The notes: generated by a model from the letters alone, not told the origin. A DNA stretch of 64,000 bases from Amycolatopsis orientalis DSM 40040 = KCTC 9412 (GCF_000478275.1 NZ_ASJB01000065.1:1-64000); one strand, 5' to 3'. Counted from the first letter of the stretch, positions 26,342 through 35,561 are shown. Translations and numbers: made by a program.

Positions 26342-26740
26342 TCACTTGACGATCAGGGTTGTGGTCGCGACGGTCGCGGAGAGCATGGCGGCGAAAGCCG
26401 AGAACGTGGCGGCTTGCCCACCGACGCTACTGAACACCCGCTTCGTCAGCTTGCTCCAGTATTGCTGCTTGACGGCCATGGCAAGTTTTTGCCATTTATG
26501 TTGTCGAAGGTGGCAGCCGAGCAGGATTCCGTGAGCGTTATTGCGGCAGGGTGTGTCATTCCGTGTTTCGGCGCAGCACCACATCGGAGCTTGGAACAGG
26601 CAGTAGAGCACCACGAAACCCGAAAGTATCGCGATCGCGCCAGGGCCGATCGAGGGTGTGAACCAGAAGCACACGACGGCGGCCAGCAAAAGGTATCCCC
26701 ACAGGCTTGCCACCTTCTTCTTGCGCGACCTTTTCGCCAT
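26342..26740 (-). CDS. Small membrane protein with Cys/His cluster
   Basis: I do not recognise a named family. The 132-residue product has a basic N-terminus (MAKRSRKKK), two close hydrophobic segments (about residues 14-55), then a Cys/His-rich stretch (WCCAETRNDTPCRNNAHG followed by GCHLRQHK) that looks like a metal-binding site, and a hydrophobic Ala/Thr-rich C-terminus. Codon use is clearly less GC-rich than the neighbours, which suggests transfer. ATG 26740 is chosen because it begins the basic leader; a longer reading frame to 26923 lacks support. Confidence 0.72.
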   Translation of the reverse strand: MAKRSRKKKVASLWGYLLLAAVVCFWFTPSIGPGAIAILSGFVVLYCLFQAPMWCCAETRNDTPCRNNAHGILLGCHLRQHKWQKLAMAVKQQYWSKLTKRVFSSVGGQAATFSAFAAMLSATVATTTLIVK

Positions 26741-26925
26741 CTTTCGGAATCTACCCACACTTCGACGTCGGTCGATAGCGCTGGTCAGTCGACCATGTCC
26801 TTTCGATTCCTCTACCCACGGTGATGAAAAGGGTAACGATGCCTCCGGTGTTGTACGCCGTGTGGTCAGTGGTAACGAGTCGGGTTCATGGGGCGAAAGT
26901 GGCCCTGGACGCCGCCGCCGCATTT

Positions 26926-26947
26926 CGCATTCAGAGGACGAAACGCG
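26926..26947. repeat. Solitary arm related to the 2818-2879 hairpin
   Basis: CGCATTCAGAGGACGAAACGCG differs at one base from the right arm at 2859-2880. Its left partner is missing. It ends 4 bp from the stop of the polymerase gene on the minus strand, so it looks like a decayed terminator. Confidence 0.55.
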
Positions 26948-26951
26948 CGGG

Positions 26952-28658
26952 TCACTTCGCGTCGGCGTAGGTGTCCACGGCGGCGATGTGCAGCGGGAAC
27001 CGGACGGGGCAGGCGGCCCCGAACAGCATCCGCGCCGCCTCGGTCATACTGTCCACAATGGACTTCGAGACCTCGTCGGCGAATTCGGCCGGGGTGTGCA
27101 CCAGGACCTCGTCGTGCTGGAAGAACACCAGATGCGCGGGGGCGGGGAGTTTGCCGCGCAGAGTGGCCAGCAGGACCGCGGTCATGTCGGCGGCGCTCGC
27201 CTGCACGACGAAGTTGCGCGTGAACCGGCCCCAGTTCCGGGACGCCTGACGCGCCTTCAGCTCGCCTGCCTCGTCCTCCGCGGCCCCGCCGGTCAGCGCG
27301 CGCCACGCCTCCGACGGCGCCGGCGACGTCCGGCCCAGGCGGGAGCGGACGCGTTCGCCGCGTTCCCCTGCCTGCGCGGCACGCTCCACATAGGACACCG
27401 CGTCCGGGAACCTGGTCCGCAGCAGGGCCAGCAGCGGACCCGCCTCGCCGGACGTCCCGCCGTACATCGCCGAAAGCATCGCGATCTTCGCGCGGTCGCG
27501 GTCGGTCCGCTCGTCCCAGGCGGGCACCGGCACGCGGCGCACGCCGGAGAACATCGCCTCGGCGAGACTCGCGTACAGATCCGTGGCCGCGGCGACCTCG
27601 GCGAGCTTGCGGTCCCCGGACAACGCCGTCAGCACCCGCGGCTCCAGCTGGGCGGCGTCGGCGACCACCAGTTTCCAGCCCGGATCGGCGCGGACGCAGG
27701 TCCGCAGGATCTTCGGGATCTGCAGCGCGCCGCCGCCCCGGCTGGCCCAGCGGCCCGAGACGACCCCGCCGACGATGTAGTGCGGGCGGAACCGGCCGTC
27801 GTGGACCCATTCGTCGAGCCAGGTCCAGCCGTTGGCCGAATGCAGCCGCGCGAGTTCCTTGTACTCCAGCAGCGGTGGCACGGCGGGATGGTCGATGTCG
27901 CGGAGCAGGTACTTCCTCGCCGAAGTGATCTCGATGCCTTCGCGCCCGAGCGCCCGGATGACGCTGGCGGGGGCGTCCGGGTTGACCGGGCGCCCGCCGA
28001 ACGCGTCGCTGATCTTCGCCGCCAGCTCGACCAGCCGCTTCGGCCGGTGCCCGGCCGGGACCCGCGGGCCGAGCTGGTCGGCGAGCAGCGCGAGGTGCAG
28101 GTCCGCGCGCCACGGCAGCCCGTCTGCGGACATCTCGGCGGCGGCCAGCGCGCTCGCCGATTCCGCCGCGAAGAGCAGCCGAAGGCGCTCCGGACGCTCG
28201 GTGAGCGCGACGCGCTTCTCCTGCTCGGCCAGCACGAGGCGGGCGGCGTCGACCACGGTGACGCCGGAGGGCAGCCGCGGGCCCCGCGTCTCGAACAGGG
28301 TCGGCTGGTCGTCCTCGGCCCAGAGCGGCGGCTCGTCGGCGGGCGGCTCCTGACCGGTCGCCCTGGCCAGCGCCGCGCGCAGGCTCCGCGATTCCTTCGG
28401 ACGGCCTTCGTGTGCCAGCAGCAGTCCCTCGGTCAGCTCCAGATCGTGGCAGCGCCGGACCCGGACGCCGGCCTTGATCAGGGCCGGGTACGTCCGCTCG
28501 ACCGACGGGAACACCCATCTGGGTGACCGCTGCGCCTCCAACCCGCGTACTTCGTCGACGAACCGCGCCAGGCTCAAGCCATCGCGCGCCGGTTCCCCGG
28601 AAATCGAGATCGCGAAGTCGCCATCCTCCTCTTGACCTGCGATCGCCTGCACACTCAC
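26952..28658 (-). CDS. Bifunctional 3'-5' exonuclease/DNA polymerase, family A
   Basis: A 568-residue relative of DNA polymerase I found in actinomycetes. The N-terminal third is a weak exonuclease-like region. The polymerase motifs are A VVADAAQLEPRVLTALSGD, B (O-helix) DRAKIAMLSAMYGG and C FQHDEV. Motif A has the catalytic Asp but Pro-Arg where Pol I has Leu-Arg after Glu. It is much shorter than PolA (about 900) and has no 5' nuclease domain. A repair or gap-filling role is inferred. The start is GTG 28658, with GGGGGG about 12 nt upstream. Confidence 0.86.
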   Translation of the reverse strand: MSVQAIAGQEEDGDFAISISGEPARDGLSLARFVDEVRGLEAQRSPRWVFPSVERTYPALIKAGVRVRRCHDLELTEGLLLAHEGRPKESRSLRAALARATGQEPPADEPPLWAEDDQPTLFETRGPRLPSGVTVVDAARLVLAEQEKRVALTERPERLRLLFAAESASALAAAEMSADGLPWRADLHLALLADQLGPRVPAGHRPKRLVELAAKISDAFGGRPVNPDAPASVIRALGREGIEITSARKYLLRDIDHPAVPPLLEYKELARLHSANGWTWLDEWVHDGRFRPHYIVGGVVSGRWASRGGGALQIPKILRTCVRADPGWKLVVADAAQLEPRVLTALSGDRKLAEVAAATDLYASLAEAMFSGVRRVPVPAWDERTDRDRAKIAMLSAMYGGTSGEAGPLLALLRTRFPDAVSYVERAAQAGERGERVRSRLGRTSPAPSEAWRALTGGAAEDEAGELKARQASRNWGRFTRNFVVQASAADMTAVLLATLRGKLPAPAHLVFFQHDEVLVHTPAEFADEVSKSIVDSMTEAARMLFGAACPVRFPLHIAAVDTYADAK

Positions 28659-28721
28659 ATTGTGGTGGTTCCCCCCGACATTTCTGTCACCAGACGGTTA
28701 GTGCGCCTGCGCTATTGGTCG

Positions 28722-28737
28722 GCTACTGTCGAGTAGC
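28722..28737. promoter_or_regulatory. GCTACT-N4-AGTAGC inverted repeat
   Basis: GCTACT (28722-28727) and AGTAGC (28732-28737) pair perfectly across GTCG in the divergent promoter between the polymerase and acyl-CoA ligase genes. It could be an operator of a TetR-type regulator encoded elsewhere. Confidence 0.4.
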
Positions 28738-28807
28738 AACCCCATACCGCCGGTACGTGAACGACGGCGGAATGGCGTCTCGCCGCAGCAGCAACGGAGG
28801 TGCCCGG

Positions 28808-30445
28808 ATGAGAAACCCCACCGGCCTCGCCACTCTGGTGGCGGGCAAGGTGACCGAGACCGTGCGCAGCATCGACGTGATGCGCCAAGCGGGCCTGCTC
28901 CCGATCCCGCGGGTCGACGAGGGGCTGCGTTCGCTGGTCATGGTGCGGAAATGGGGCCCCTTCGCCGGCGCGAACATGATCGCCGCCCGCCGGGACCCGA
29001 CCGCGACGGGGATCATCGACGAACTCGGCCCGCTGACCTTCAAGCAGCTCGACACCCAGTCGAACGCGCTGGCCAGGGCCTGGGCCGAACGCGGCCTCGG
29101 CCCCGGTTCGGTGATCGCCGCGCTGTGCCGCGACCACCGGGGTCTCGTGCTGACGATGCTCGCCTCGGGCAAGCTCGGCGCCAAGCTGCTGCTGATGAAC
29201 ACCGGTTTCGCCAAACCTCAGCTCGCGGACGTCGCGAAGCGCGAAGGCGTCACCGCGCTCGTGTACGACCAGGAGTTCACCGAGCTGCTGGACGCGGTCG
29301 AGGGCGACGTCGACCGCTACTTGGCGTGGGTCGATTCGGGTACCGAGCTGTCCGGGCACGAGATCCCGATCGTCACCGAACTGATCGCCAGCACCGACGA
29401 CCGCCCGTGGCCGGCGCCCGCCAAACCGGGTGGGTTCATCCTCCTGACCAGCGGCACCACCGGGACGCCGAAGGGCGCGCCGCGGCCGCACACCTCCGCG
29501 CTCGCCTCCGCGCAGTTCCTCGACCGCATCCCGCTGCGGACCGGCGAGGCGACCTACATGGGCGCGCCGCTGTTCCACGGCACCGGGTTGTCGCAGTTCA
29601 TCCTGTCCTTCGCGCTCGGTTCGAAGGTCGTCATGCGGCGCAAGTTCGTGCCGGAGGAGACGCTGCGCGGGGTCGCGGAGAACCGCTGCACCACGCTGGT
29701 CCTCGTGCCGACGATGCTGCAGCGGATCGTCGACCTGCCCGAAGAGGTCCGCGCCAAGTACGACACGTCGTGCTTGCGGATCATCTTCGTCGCGGGGTCC
29801 GCGCTGTCCCCGGACCTGGGCAACCGCGCGACCGCCGCGTTCGGCGACGTCGTGCACAACCTCTACGGCTCGACCGAAGTCGCGGTCGCGACGGTCGCGA
29901 CGCCCGAAGACTGGCGCAAGGCGCCGGGCACCGTCGGCCGCGCGCCGGTGGGCTGCAAGGTCGCGCTGTACGACGAGAAGGGCGGCAAGATCACCGAGCC
30001 GCACGTCACCGGCCGGGTGTTCGTCGGCAGCGGGCTGAGCTTCCAGGGCTACACCGACGGGCGGAACAAGGAGATCATCGACGGGCTGCTCTCCAGCGGC
30101 GACGTCGGCCATTTCGACGAGGACGGCCTGCTGTTCATCGACGGTCGTGACGACGAGATGATCGTCTCCGGCGGCGAGAACGTCTTCCCGATCGAGGTGG
30201 AGAACCTCCTGGTCGAACGCGAAGACGTGATCGAGGCGGCGGTCGTCGGCGTCGAGGATCCCGAATTCGGGCAGCGGTTGAAGGCCTTCGTCGTGCGGGC
30301 CGAGAAGTCCGATTTGGACGTCGACGGGGTCCGCGAGTACGTCAGGGCCAACCTCGCCCGGTACAAGGTGCCGCGCGACGTGGAGTTCCTCGACGAGCTG
30401 CCGCGCAACGCGACGGGGAAGGTCCTGCGCAACAAGCTGCACTAG
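28808..30445 (+). CDS. Acyl-CoA synthetase, AMP-binding
   Basis: A 545-residue ANL-superfamily ligase. Motifs: P-loop LLTSGTTGTPKG, the A5 segment YGSTEVAVAT, the hinge region SSGDVGHFDEDGLLFIDGRDDEMIVSGGENVFP and the C-terminal lysine in PRNATGKVLRNKL. It activates a carboxylic acid, probably a fatty acid, to acyl-AMP and then acyl-CoA. GGAGGTG precedes ATG 28808. An inverted repeat upstream suggests regulated expression. The acid substrate cannot be read. Confidence 0.9.
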   Translation: MRNPTGLATLVAGKVTETVRSIDVMRQAGLLPIPRVDEGLRSLVMVRKWGPFAGANMIAARRDPTATGIIDELGPLTFKQLDTQSNALARAWAERGLGPGSVIAALCRDHRGLVLTMLASGKLGAKLLLMNTGFAKPQLADVAKREGVTALVYDQEFTELLDAVEGDVDRYLAWVDSGTELSGHEIPIVTELIASTDDRPWPAPAKPGGFILLTSGTTGTPKGAPRPHTSALASAQFLDRIPLRTGEATYMGAPLFHGTGLSQFILSFALGSKVVMRRKFVPEETLRGVAENRCTTLVLVPTMLQRIVDLPEEVRAKYDTSCLRIIFVAGSALSPDLGNRATAAFGDVVHNLYGSTEVAVATVATPEDWRKAPGTVGRAPVGCKVALYDEKGGKITEPHVTGRVFVGSGLSFQGYTDGRNKEIIDGLLSSGDVGHFDEDGLLFIDGRDDEMIVSGGENVFPIEVENLLVEREDVIEAAVVGVEDPEFGQRLKAFVVRAEKSDLDVDGVREYVRANLARYKVPRDVEFLDELPRNATGKVLRNKLH

Positions 30446-30458
30446 GTAGGAGCCCAGC

Positions 30459-30504
30459 CTCGTGAGTGGTAATGACGGTTAGAACCGTCATTACCACTCA
30501 CGAG
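30459..30504. terminator. GAGTGGTAATGACGG palindrome, copy 3
   Basis: A perfect 46-bp palindrome with centre AG, identical in its arms to copy 2. It lies between the convergent acyl-CoA ligase and XRE-regulator genes. Confidence 0.68.
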
Positions 30505-30514
30505 ACGGCCGGGG

Positions 30515-31453
30515 CTAGTACTCCCAGTCGATCCCGAAGACGCCGGGACCGAAGTCGAGCGCGACCGCGTGGACGCCGCTGCCCTGGTCCGGTTTGAGTT
30601 CCTTCCGGTCCAGCGGTGACGTGCCCTGGCGCGAATACTGCCAGCACTTCGCCGGGATGGTGTCCGGGTCGAACCGGACCTCCAGCAGGTACTCCCGCAC
30701 GGGACGCCGGAACTCGCGGTAATGCGTGTTCCGGCATTCCGGGTACGGCGGTCCGGGGTTGGTCAAGGAGTACTCGATCAGGTGAGTCTCGCCGCGGTCG
30801 ATCGGCCGGTCGAAGAGCAGTTCGGCCACGGTGAGCCCGTGTTCGACGTCGACTTCGGCGCGGCCGACGTGGCAGTTGCGCAGCGTGTTCAGCACCGGGG
30901 GCCCGGCGTCGGGATCGCCTTGGGCGTAGACCAGCAGCCAGCGGTCCTGGCCGTCCGCGCCCGCCTGGAACACCGCCCGCGCGGTCACCGCGCGCTGCCC
31001 GCCGTCCGCGGCGATCTCGCACAGATCGTGCAGGCCGACGAGTTTCAGCTGATGGTGTTGTTCGAGCGCGTTGGGCGCGCCGACCTTCTCCAGGAGTGCC
31101 TGGAGTGCTTCGAGCGGGAAGGTCATCGGCTGTTCGGTGGTGGCGCGGCTCCGGCGTGACGACGCCCCGCGCGGCCGGGGTGGCGGCAGCAGGCTGAGCA
31201 GGGAACCGGCGGGCACCGCCAGTACCTCTTCGAGGACCCGGACCGCGGACAGCGAACTCTGCCGTTCAGGCTGCCGTTTGCCCGATTGCCAGTAGCTCAG
31301 CGCCGTCACGCTCACCGACGCGCCGCGCGCCAGGAGCCGGGCCTGGATCCGGTCGAGGCTGAGGCCGCTGGTGGCGATGGCCGACCGCAACGTCGTCGCG
31401 AAGGCCGTCGGTGGCTGGTCGTCGTCGTCCGTGATCGCGCTCCCCGCCACCAT
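30515..31453 (-). CDS. XRE-family DNA-binding protein
   Basis: A 312-residue regulator. Residues 16-75 form a helix-turn-helix (LDRIQARLLARGASVSVTALSYWQSGKRQPER). The remaining 200 residues, from TFPLEALQALLEKVG, show no domain I can name; they look like a ligand or partner domain with several conserved Trp and Cys. It is divergent from a secreted subtilase. The AT-rich intergenic DNA contains TGATAA (31494-31499) and TTATCA (31514-31519) as an inverted pair, a candidate operator. Confidence 0.78.
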   Translation of the reverse strand: MVAGSAITDDDDQPPTAFATTLRSAIATSGLSLDRIQARLLARGASVSVTALSYWQSGKRQPERQSSLSAVRVLEEVLAVPAGSLLSLLPPPRPRGASSRRSRATTEQPMTFPLEALQALLEKVGAPNALEQHHQLKLVGLHDLCEIAADGGQRAVTARAVFQAGADGQDRWLLVYAQGDPDAGPPVLNTLRNCHVGRAEVDVEHGLTVAELLFDRPIDRGETHLIEYSLTNPGPPYPECRNTHYREFRRPVREYLLEVRFDPDTIPAKCWQYSRQGTSPLDRKELKPDQGSGVHAVALDFGPGVFGIDWEY

Positions 31454-31493
31454 ATGCCGCCCGACCGCCCCCGTCTGCCGTTTCCGATCCGGT

Positions 31494-31519
31494 TGATAAC
31501 AACACGAATAACATTATCA
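31494..31519. promoter_or_regulatory. AT-rich inverted repeat TGATAA-N14-TTATCA
   Basis: This is the most AT-rich patch of the neighbourhood, just upstream of the XRE gene start. The minus strand carries GATAAT at the same place, a good -10 for that gene, so autoregulation is possible. Confidence 0.45.
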
Positions 31520-31709
31520 GTCTGGGGTAACGCTTCAGTGGCACTGTCTGCCTGGCGAAAACGACTTTCCGGACGAGCGGGACTGCTCCTTTTGGCCTAG
31601 TACTGGTAACTGTGAATCATTGCCCGGCCACCAGCGCACCGGCTTGCATGGCTCTCAGCAACGATCATCCTCCCGGGTGATCGCACGTGGCGCGGCAGGA
31701 AGGGAACCA

Positions 31710-32960
31710 GTGAGCAAGTCCCGGAAGAACCTGAAGTCCCGAAAGACCCGGAGCGGCTTGATGGCGGGGGTCGCCCTCGCCGGGGTGACCGCGGCGGTCG
31801 CCACGTTCGGCGCGGGTGCGGCCCAGGCCGACCAGCAGGGCGAGATCCGCGGCGCGGGTGCGGCCAACGCGGTCGGCGGCAGCTACATCGTCGTCCTCAA
31901 GCCCACCGCGGTCGGCAAGGGGGTGGCCGCGGCGAACGAGGTCACCGCGAACGTCGCCGCCAAGGCGCAGGGCCTCACCGGTCAGTACGGCACCACGCTT
32001 TCCCGCACGTTCGGTTCGGCGCTGAACGGCTTCTCGATCAAGGCCGACGAGGCCGCCGCGAAGCGTCTCGCCGCCGACCCGCAGGTCGCCTACGTCGTCC
32101 AGAACAAGACGTTCAAGATCAGCGAGACCCAGGACAACCCGCCGTCGTGGGGCCTGGACCGCGTCGACCAGGCGGACCTGCCGCTCGACACCAAGTACAC
32201 CTACCCGACGAAGGCCGACAACGTCACCGCCTACGTCATCGACACCGGTGTCCGCGGCTCGCACAAGGACTTCGGGGACCGCGCGACCGGCGGCAAGGAC
32301 TTCGTCGACAATGACGACACCCCCAACGACGAGCACGGTCACGGTACGCACGTCGCCGGCACCATCGGTGGCACGGAGCACGGCCTGGCCAAGGGCGTGA
32401 AGATCGTCGGCGTCCGCGTGCTGGACGCCAACGGCAGCGGCACCACCGAGGGTGTCGTCGCCGGTGTCGACTGGGTCGCGGCGAACGCCAAGGGCCCGTC
32501 GGTCGCCAACATGAGCCTGGGCGGCGGCGCGGACGACGCCCTGGACGCGGCGGTCAAGGGTGCCATCGAGAAGGGCGTGACCTTCGCGCTCGCGGCGGGC
32601 AACGAGTCCGCCGACGCCGGCACCACCTCCCCGGCCCGGGTCAAGGAGGCCATCACGGTGGCCGCCAGCGACAAGACCGACAAGCAGGCCAGCTTCTCGA
32701 ACTACGGTTCGGTCGTGGACCTCTACGCGCCGGGTGTCGACATCACCTCGACGTGGGGCACCGGTGACGACGCCACGAACACCATCAGCGGTACCTCGAT
32801 GGCTTCGCCGCACGTCGCCGGCGCTGCCGCGCTCTACCTCTCGGCCCACCCTGACGCCACCCCGGCCCAGGTCGCCGAAGGCCTGGTCGCCGCGGCCGCC
32901 GACGGCAAGATCAGCAACCCGACCGGGGGCACCGCGAACAAGCTGCTTCAGGTGAAGTAG
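31710..32960 (+). CDS. Secreted S8 family serine peptidase (subtilase)
   Basis: A 416-residue pre-pro-protease. A signal peptide spans about residues 1-41 (basic start, GLMAGVALAGVTAAVATFGAGAAQA). An inhibitor_I9-type propeptide covers about 55-137, with SYIVVLK opening it. The peptidase domain has Asp178 (VIDTG), His211 (HGHGTHVAG), Asn298 (AAGNES) and Ser363 (GTSMASPH). It should act outside the cell on proteins. GTG 31710 follows GGAAGGGA by a normal spacing. The XRE regulator is divergent, and a strong hairpin ends the unit. Confidence 0.94.
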   Translation: MSKSRKNLKSRKTRSGLMAGVALAGVTAAVATFGAGAAQADQQGEIRGAGAANAVGGSYIVVLKPTAVGKGVAAANEVTANVAAKAQGLTGQYGTTLSRTFGSALNGFSIKADEAAAKRLAADPQVAYVVQNKTFKISETQDNPPSWGLDRVDQADLPLDTKYTYPTKADNVTAYVIDTGVRGSHKDFGDRATGGKDFVDNDDTPNDEHGHGTHVAGTIGGTEHGLAKGVKIVGVRVLDANGSGTTEGVVAGVDWVAANAKGPSVANMSLGGGADDALDAAVKGAIEKGVTFALAAGNESADAGTTSPARVKEAITVAASDKTDKQASFSNYGSVVDLYAPGVDITSTWGTGDDATNTISGTSMASPHVAGAAALYLSAHPDATPAQVAEGLVAAAADGKISNPTGGTANKLLQVK

Positions 32961-32969
32961 AGCCCTTTC

Positions 32970-33019
32970 GGACAGGCTGCCCCCGGCGAACCCCAGGCGT
33001 CGGGGGCAGCCCCCTGTCC
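32970..33019 (+). terminator. Hairpin after the subtilase gene
   Basis: GGACAGG-CTGCCCCCG (32970-32985) pairs with CGGGGGCAG-CCTGTCC (33001-33009 and 33013-33019) with a 3-nt bulge. It begins 9 nt after the stop codon. Confidence 0.75.
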
Positions 33020-33059
33020 GAGGGGCGCCGGACTTGTTACCAACGGGTACGCTCCAGAC

Positions 33060-33812
33060 ATGGTCCTGCGGAAGAACATCCTGATCACCGGGGCGAGCTC
33101 CGGACTCGGCGAAGGAATGGCCAGGCAGTACGCCGCCAGGGGCCGCAATCTGGCTCTGGCCGCGCGGCGGCTGGACCGGCTCGACACCCTCGCCGCGGAA
33201 CTCAAGAAGGCCTATCCCGGAATCACCGTCGTCACCCGGAAGCTGGACGTGAACGATCACGACCAGGTCTTCACCGTCTTCGAGGAGTTCCGCGAGGAAC
33301 TCGGATCCCTCGATCGCGTGATCGTGAACGCGGGACTCGGCAAGGGCCAGCCCATCGGCTCCGGCCGGTTCGACGCCAACCGGCAGACCCTCCAGACCAA
33401 CTTCCTGGCGGCGGCCGCCCAGATCGAGGCCGCTGTGGGCATCTTCCGCAAACAGAAGGACGGCCACCTCGTGGTCGTGTCCTCCTTCTCCGCGCTTCGC
33501 GCCTTCCCCGGCAACCTGACCGCGTACGCCGCTTCGAAGGCGGGCATCTGGGCGTTCGCCGAGGGCACCCGGATCGAGTTGATGAAGACGCCGATCAAGG
33601 TCACCACGCTGCTGCCCGGGTTCATCGAATCGGAGATGAACGAGGACATCTCGAAGGTCCCGCTCGGCACGAAGGCCGAACCCGGCGCGCAGGCGATGGT
33701 GAAGGCGATCGAAGCCGAGGGGGCGAAGGCGTTCGTTCCGTCGTGGCCGTGGAGCGTGCTCGCGAGGGTGTTCCGGTTCATCCCCGCGTCGGTGCTGAAG
33801 AAGTTCGCATGA
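33060..33812 (+). CDS. SDR family oxidoreductase
   Basis: A 250-residue short-chain dehydrogenase. The NAD(P) motif is TGASSGLG (10-17), followed by NAG at about 90-92, Ser at about 141 and Tyr-x-x-x-Lys in YAASKAG. TACGCT (33048-33053) lies 6 nt upstream of the ATG, suggesting a leaderless transcript. The next gene overlaps its stop by 4 nt. Neighbours suggest an acyl-CoA or xenobiotic role, but the substrate is not evident. Confidence 0.88.
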   Translation: MVLRKNILITGASSGLGEGMARQYAARGRNLALAARRLDRLDTLAAELKKAYPGITVVTRKLDVNDHDQVFTVFEEFREELGSLDRVIVNAGLGKGQPIGSGRFDANRQTLQTNFLAAAAQIEAAVGIFRKQKDGHLVVVSSFSALRAFPGNLTAYAASKAGIWAFAEGTRIELMKTPIKVTTLLPGFIESEMNEDISKVPLGTKAEPGAQAMVKAIEAEGAKAFVPSWPWSVLARVFRFIPASVLKKFA

Positions 33813-34873
33813 CCCTGGCCGCGGACAAGACCGTCGAGGTACGCGGTGAGGACTCGTTCGACCCCGCCGCGGTGCACCGCTGGCTGGCCGCACGGGTGCC
33901 CGGGCTCGGTGACACGCCGCCCGGCGTCCGCCAGTTCCCCGGCGGGGCCTCGAACCTCACCTACCTGCTGACCTATCCGGACCGGGAGCTGATCCTGCGG
34001 CGCCCGCCCGCCGGACACAAGGCCGCGTCGGCGCACGACATGCGCCGCGAGTTCCGGGTCCAGCAGGGGCTGCGGCCGGTCTTCCCCTACGTGCCCGAGG
34101 TTCTCGCCTTCTGCGACGACGAAACCGTGCTGGGCGGGGACTTCTACGTGATGGAACGGCTCGAAGGCCTGATCCTGCGCGGAGATCTCCCCGCTGATCT
34201 CGAACTCTCGGCGGAGGGCGCGCGCGAGCTGTGCGGCAAGGTCGTCGACAGGCTGTTGGAGTTGCACGCCGTCGACGTCGAGGCCGCCGGGCTGGCCGAC
34301 CTCGGCAAGGGCGCCGGCTACGTCGAGCGTCAGGTGCGCGGCTGGTCCGAGCGGTTCCGCAAGGCGCGCACGGAGAACGTCCCGGACTGCGCCGAAGTGA
34401 TGGCCTGGCTGGCGGAGAACCAGCCGTCCGAGGTCAAGATCTGCTTGATCCACAACGACTACCGGCTCGACAACCTGGTGCTCGACGACGCTCTCGACAT
34501 CGTCGGCGTCCTCGACTGGGAGATGGCCACCCTCGGCGATCCGCTGATGGAACTGGGCAGCACGCTCGCGTACTGGGTGTCCGGCGATGACGACGACGTG
34601 ATGAAGCTCAGCCGTCGTCAGCCGACGCACGTGCCGGGGATGTACACACGCGAGGAGTTCGTGCGGCGGTACGCGGAGCGGTCGGGGCTCGAGATCGGCG
34701 ACTGGACGTTCTACGAGGTCTACGGTCTGTTCCGGCTCGCCGTGGTGATCCAGCAGATCTACTTCCGGTTCCACAAAGGACAGACGCACAACCCCGCCTT
34801 CAAGGATCTGTGGCAGTTCGTCGGCTACCTCGACGGGCGCTGCCGCCGGATCATCGCGAAGGGAGACGCGTAG
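33809..34873 (+). CDS. Phosphotransferase family protein (APH/ACAD10-type kinase)
   Basis: A 354-residue aminoglycoside-phosphotransferase-fold kinase. The nucleotide loop is FPGGASNLTY, the catalytic loop IHNDYRLDN, and the metal-binding DWE is in VLDWEMATLGDP. This subgroup resembles the kinase domain of ACAD10/11, which phosphorylates 4-hydroxyacyl-CoAs. It is coupled by ATGA to the SDR gene and its stop directly abuts the next gene's GTG. Confidence 0.87.
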   Translation: MTLAADKTVEVRGEDSFDPAAVHRWLAARVPGLGDTPPGVRQFPGGASNLTYLLTYPDRELILRRPPAGHKAASAHDMRREFRVQQGLRPVFPYVPEVLAFCDDETVLGGDFYVMERLEGLILRGDLPADLELSAEGARELCGKVVDRLLELHAVDVEAAGLADLGKGAGYVERQVRGWSERFRKARTENVPDCAEVMAWLAENQPSEVKICLIHNDYRLDNLVLDDALDIVGVLDWEMATLGDPLMELGSTLAYWVSGDDDDVMKLSRRQPTHVPGMYTREEFVRRYAERSGLEIGDWTFYEVYGLFRLAVVIQQIYFRFHKGQTHNPAFKDLWQFVGYLDGRCRRIIAKGDA

Positions 34874-35530
34874 GTGGGCGCGATCTACCTGGTCCGCCAC
34901 GGACAGGCCTCGTTCGGCGCGGAGAACTACGACCAGCTCTCGCCACGCGGCTTCGAACAATCCACTGTGGCCGGTGCGGAACTGCTGCGGCGCGGCGTCG
35001 AGTTCACCCAGGCGCGGTCCGGAACCCTGGCCCGCCAACGGGACACGGCCGCGACGGCGTTGAAGGTGCTCGGTTCGGGGATCGCCGTCGTCGAGGACGA
35101 GCGCTGGAACGAGTACGACCACGTCGACATCGCGAAGTACCACGCCGCCGGGGTGCAGCAGACCGATTCGCGGGCGTATCAAGCCGCGTTGGACGGCGCG
35201 CTGAACGCCTGGGTCTCGGCGGGGGAGGACAGCCCGTGCGCCGAAACCTGGCCCGCGTTCCTGGCGCGGGTCGAGGCCGCGCTGGCCGATGTCGTGGCGT
35301 CGTTGGGCAAAGGCGAACACGCCGTCGTCTTCAGCTCCGGCGGGGTCATCGCCACGGTCTGCGGCGTGCTCATGGGCACGCCGGAGGCCGGGCTGCTGAA
35401 ACTGAACCGGGTCACCGTGAACGCGGGCATCACCAAACTGGTGTCCGGCCGCGGCGGGGTGACCATGCTGTCGTTCAACGAACATCCGCATTTCGAGGCG
35501 GAAGCCGCCGAACTGCTCACCTACCGTTAG
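34874..35530 (+). CDS. Histidine phosphatase family protein
   Basis: A 218-residue phosphoglycerate-mutase-like phosphatase. The phosphohistidine motif LVRHGQASFG is at residues 6-15, with ARSGTLARQRDTA supplying the second Arg and VVFSSGGVIA in place of the usual second-histidine strand. That strand normally reads VxHGG, so the second catalytic His is replaced by Ser here. The GTG start immediately follows the previous stop, so it belongs to the same operon. Confidence 0.82.
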   Translation: MGAIYLVRHGQASFGAENYDQLSPRGFEQSTVAGAELLRRGVEFTQARSGTLARQRDTAATALKVLGSGIAVVEDERWNEYDHVDIAKYHAAGVQQTDSRAYQAALDGALNAWVSAGEDSPCAETWPAFLARVEAALADVVASLGKGEHAVVFSSGGVIATVCGVLMGTPEAGLLKLNRVTVNAGITKLVSGRGGVTMLSFNEHPHFEAEAAELLTYR

Positions 35531-35561
35531 TGTCCCGCACCGCGACACGAGGAGAAACGCG

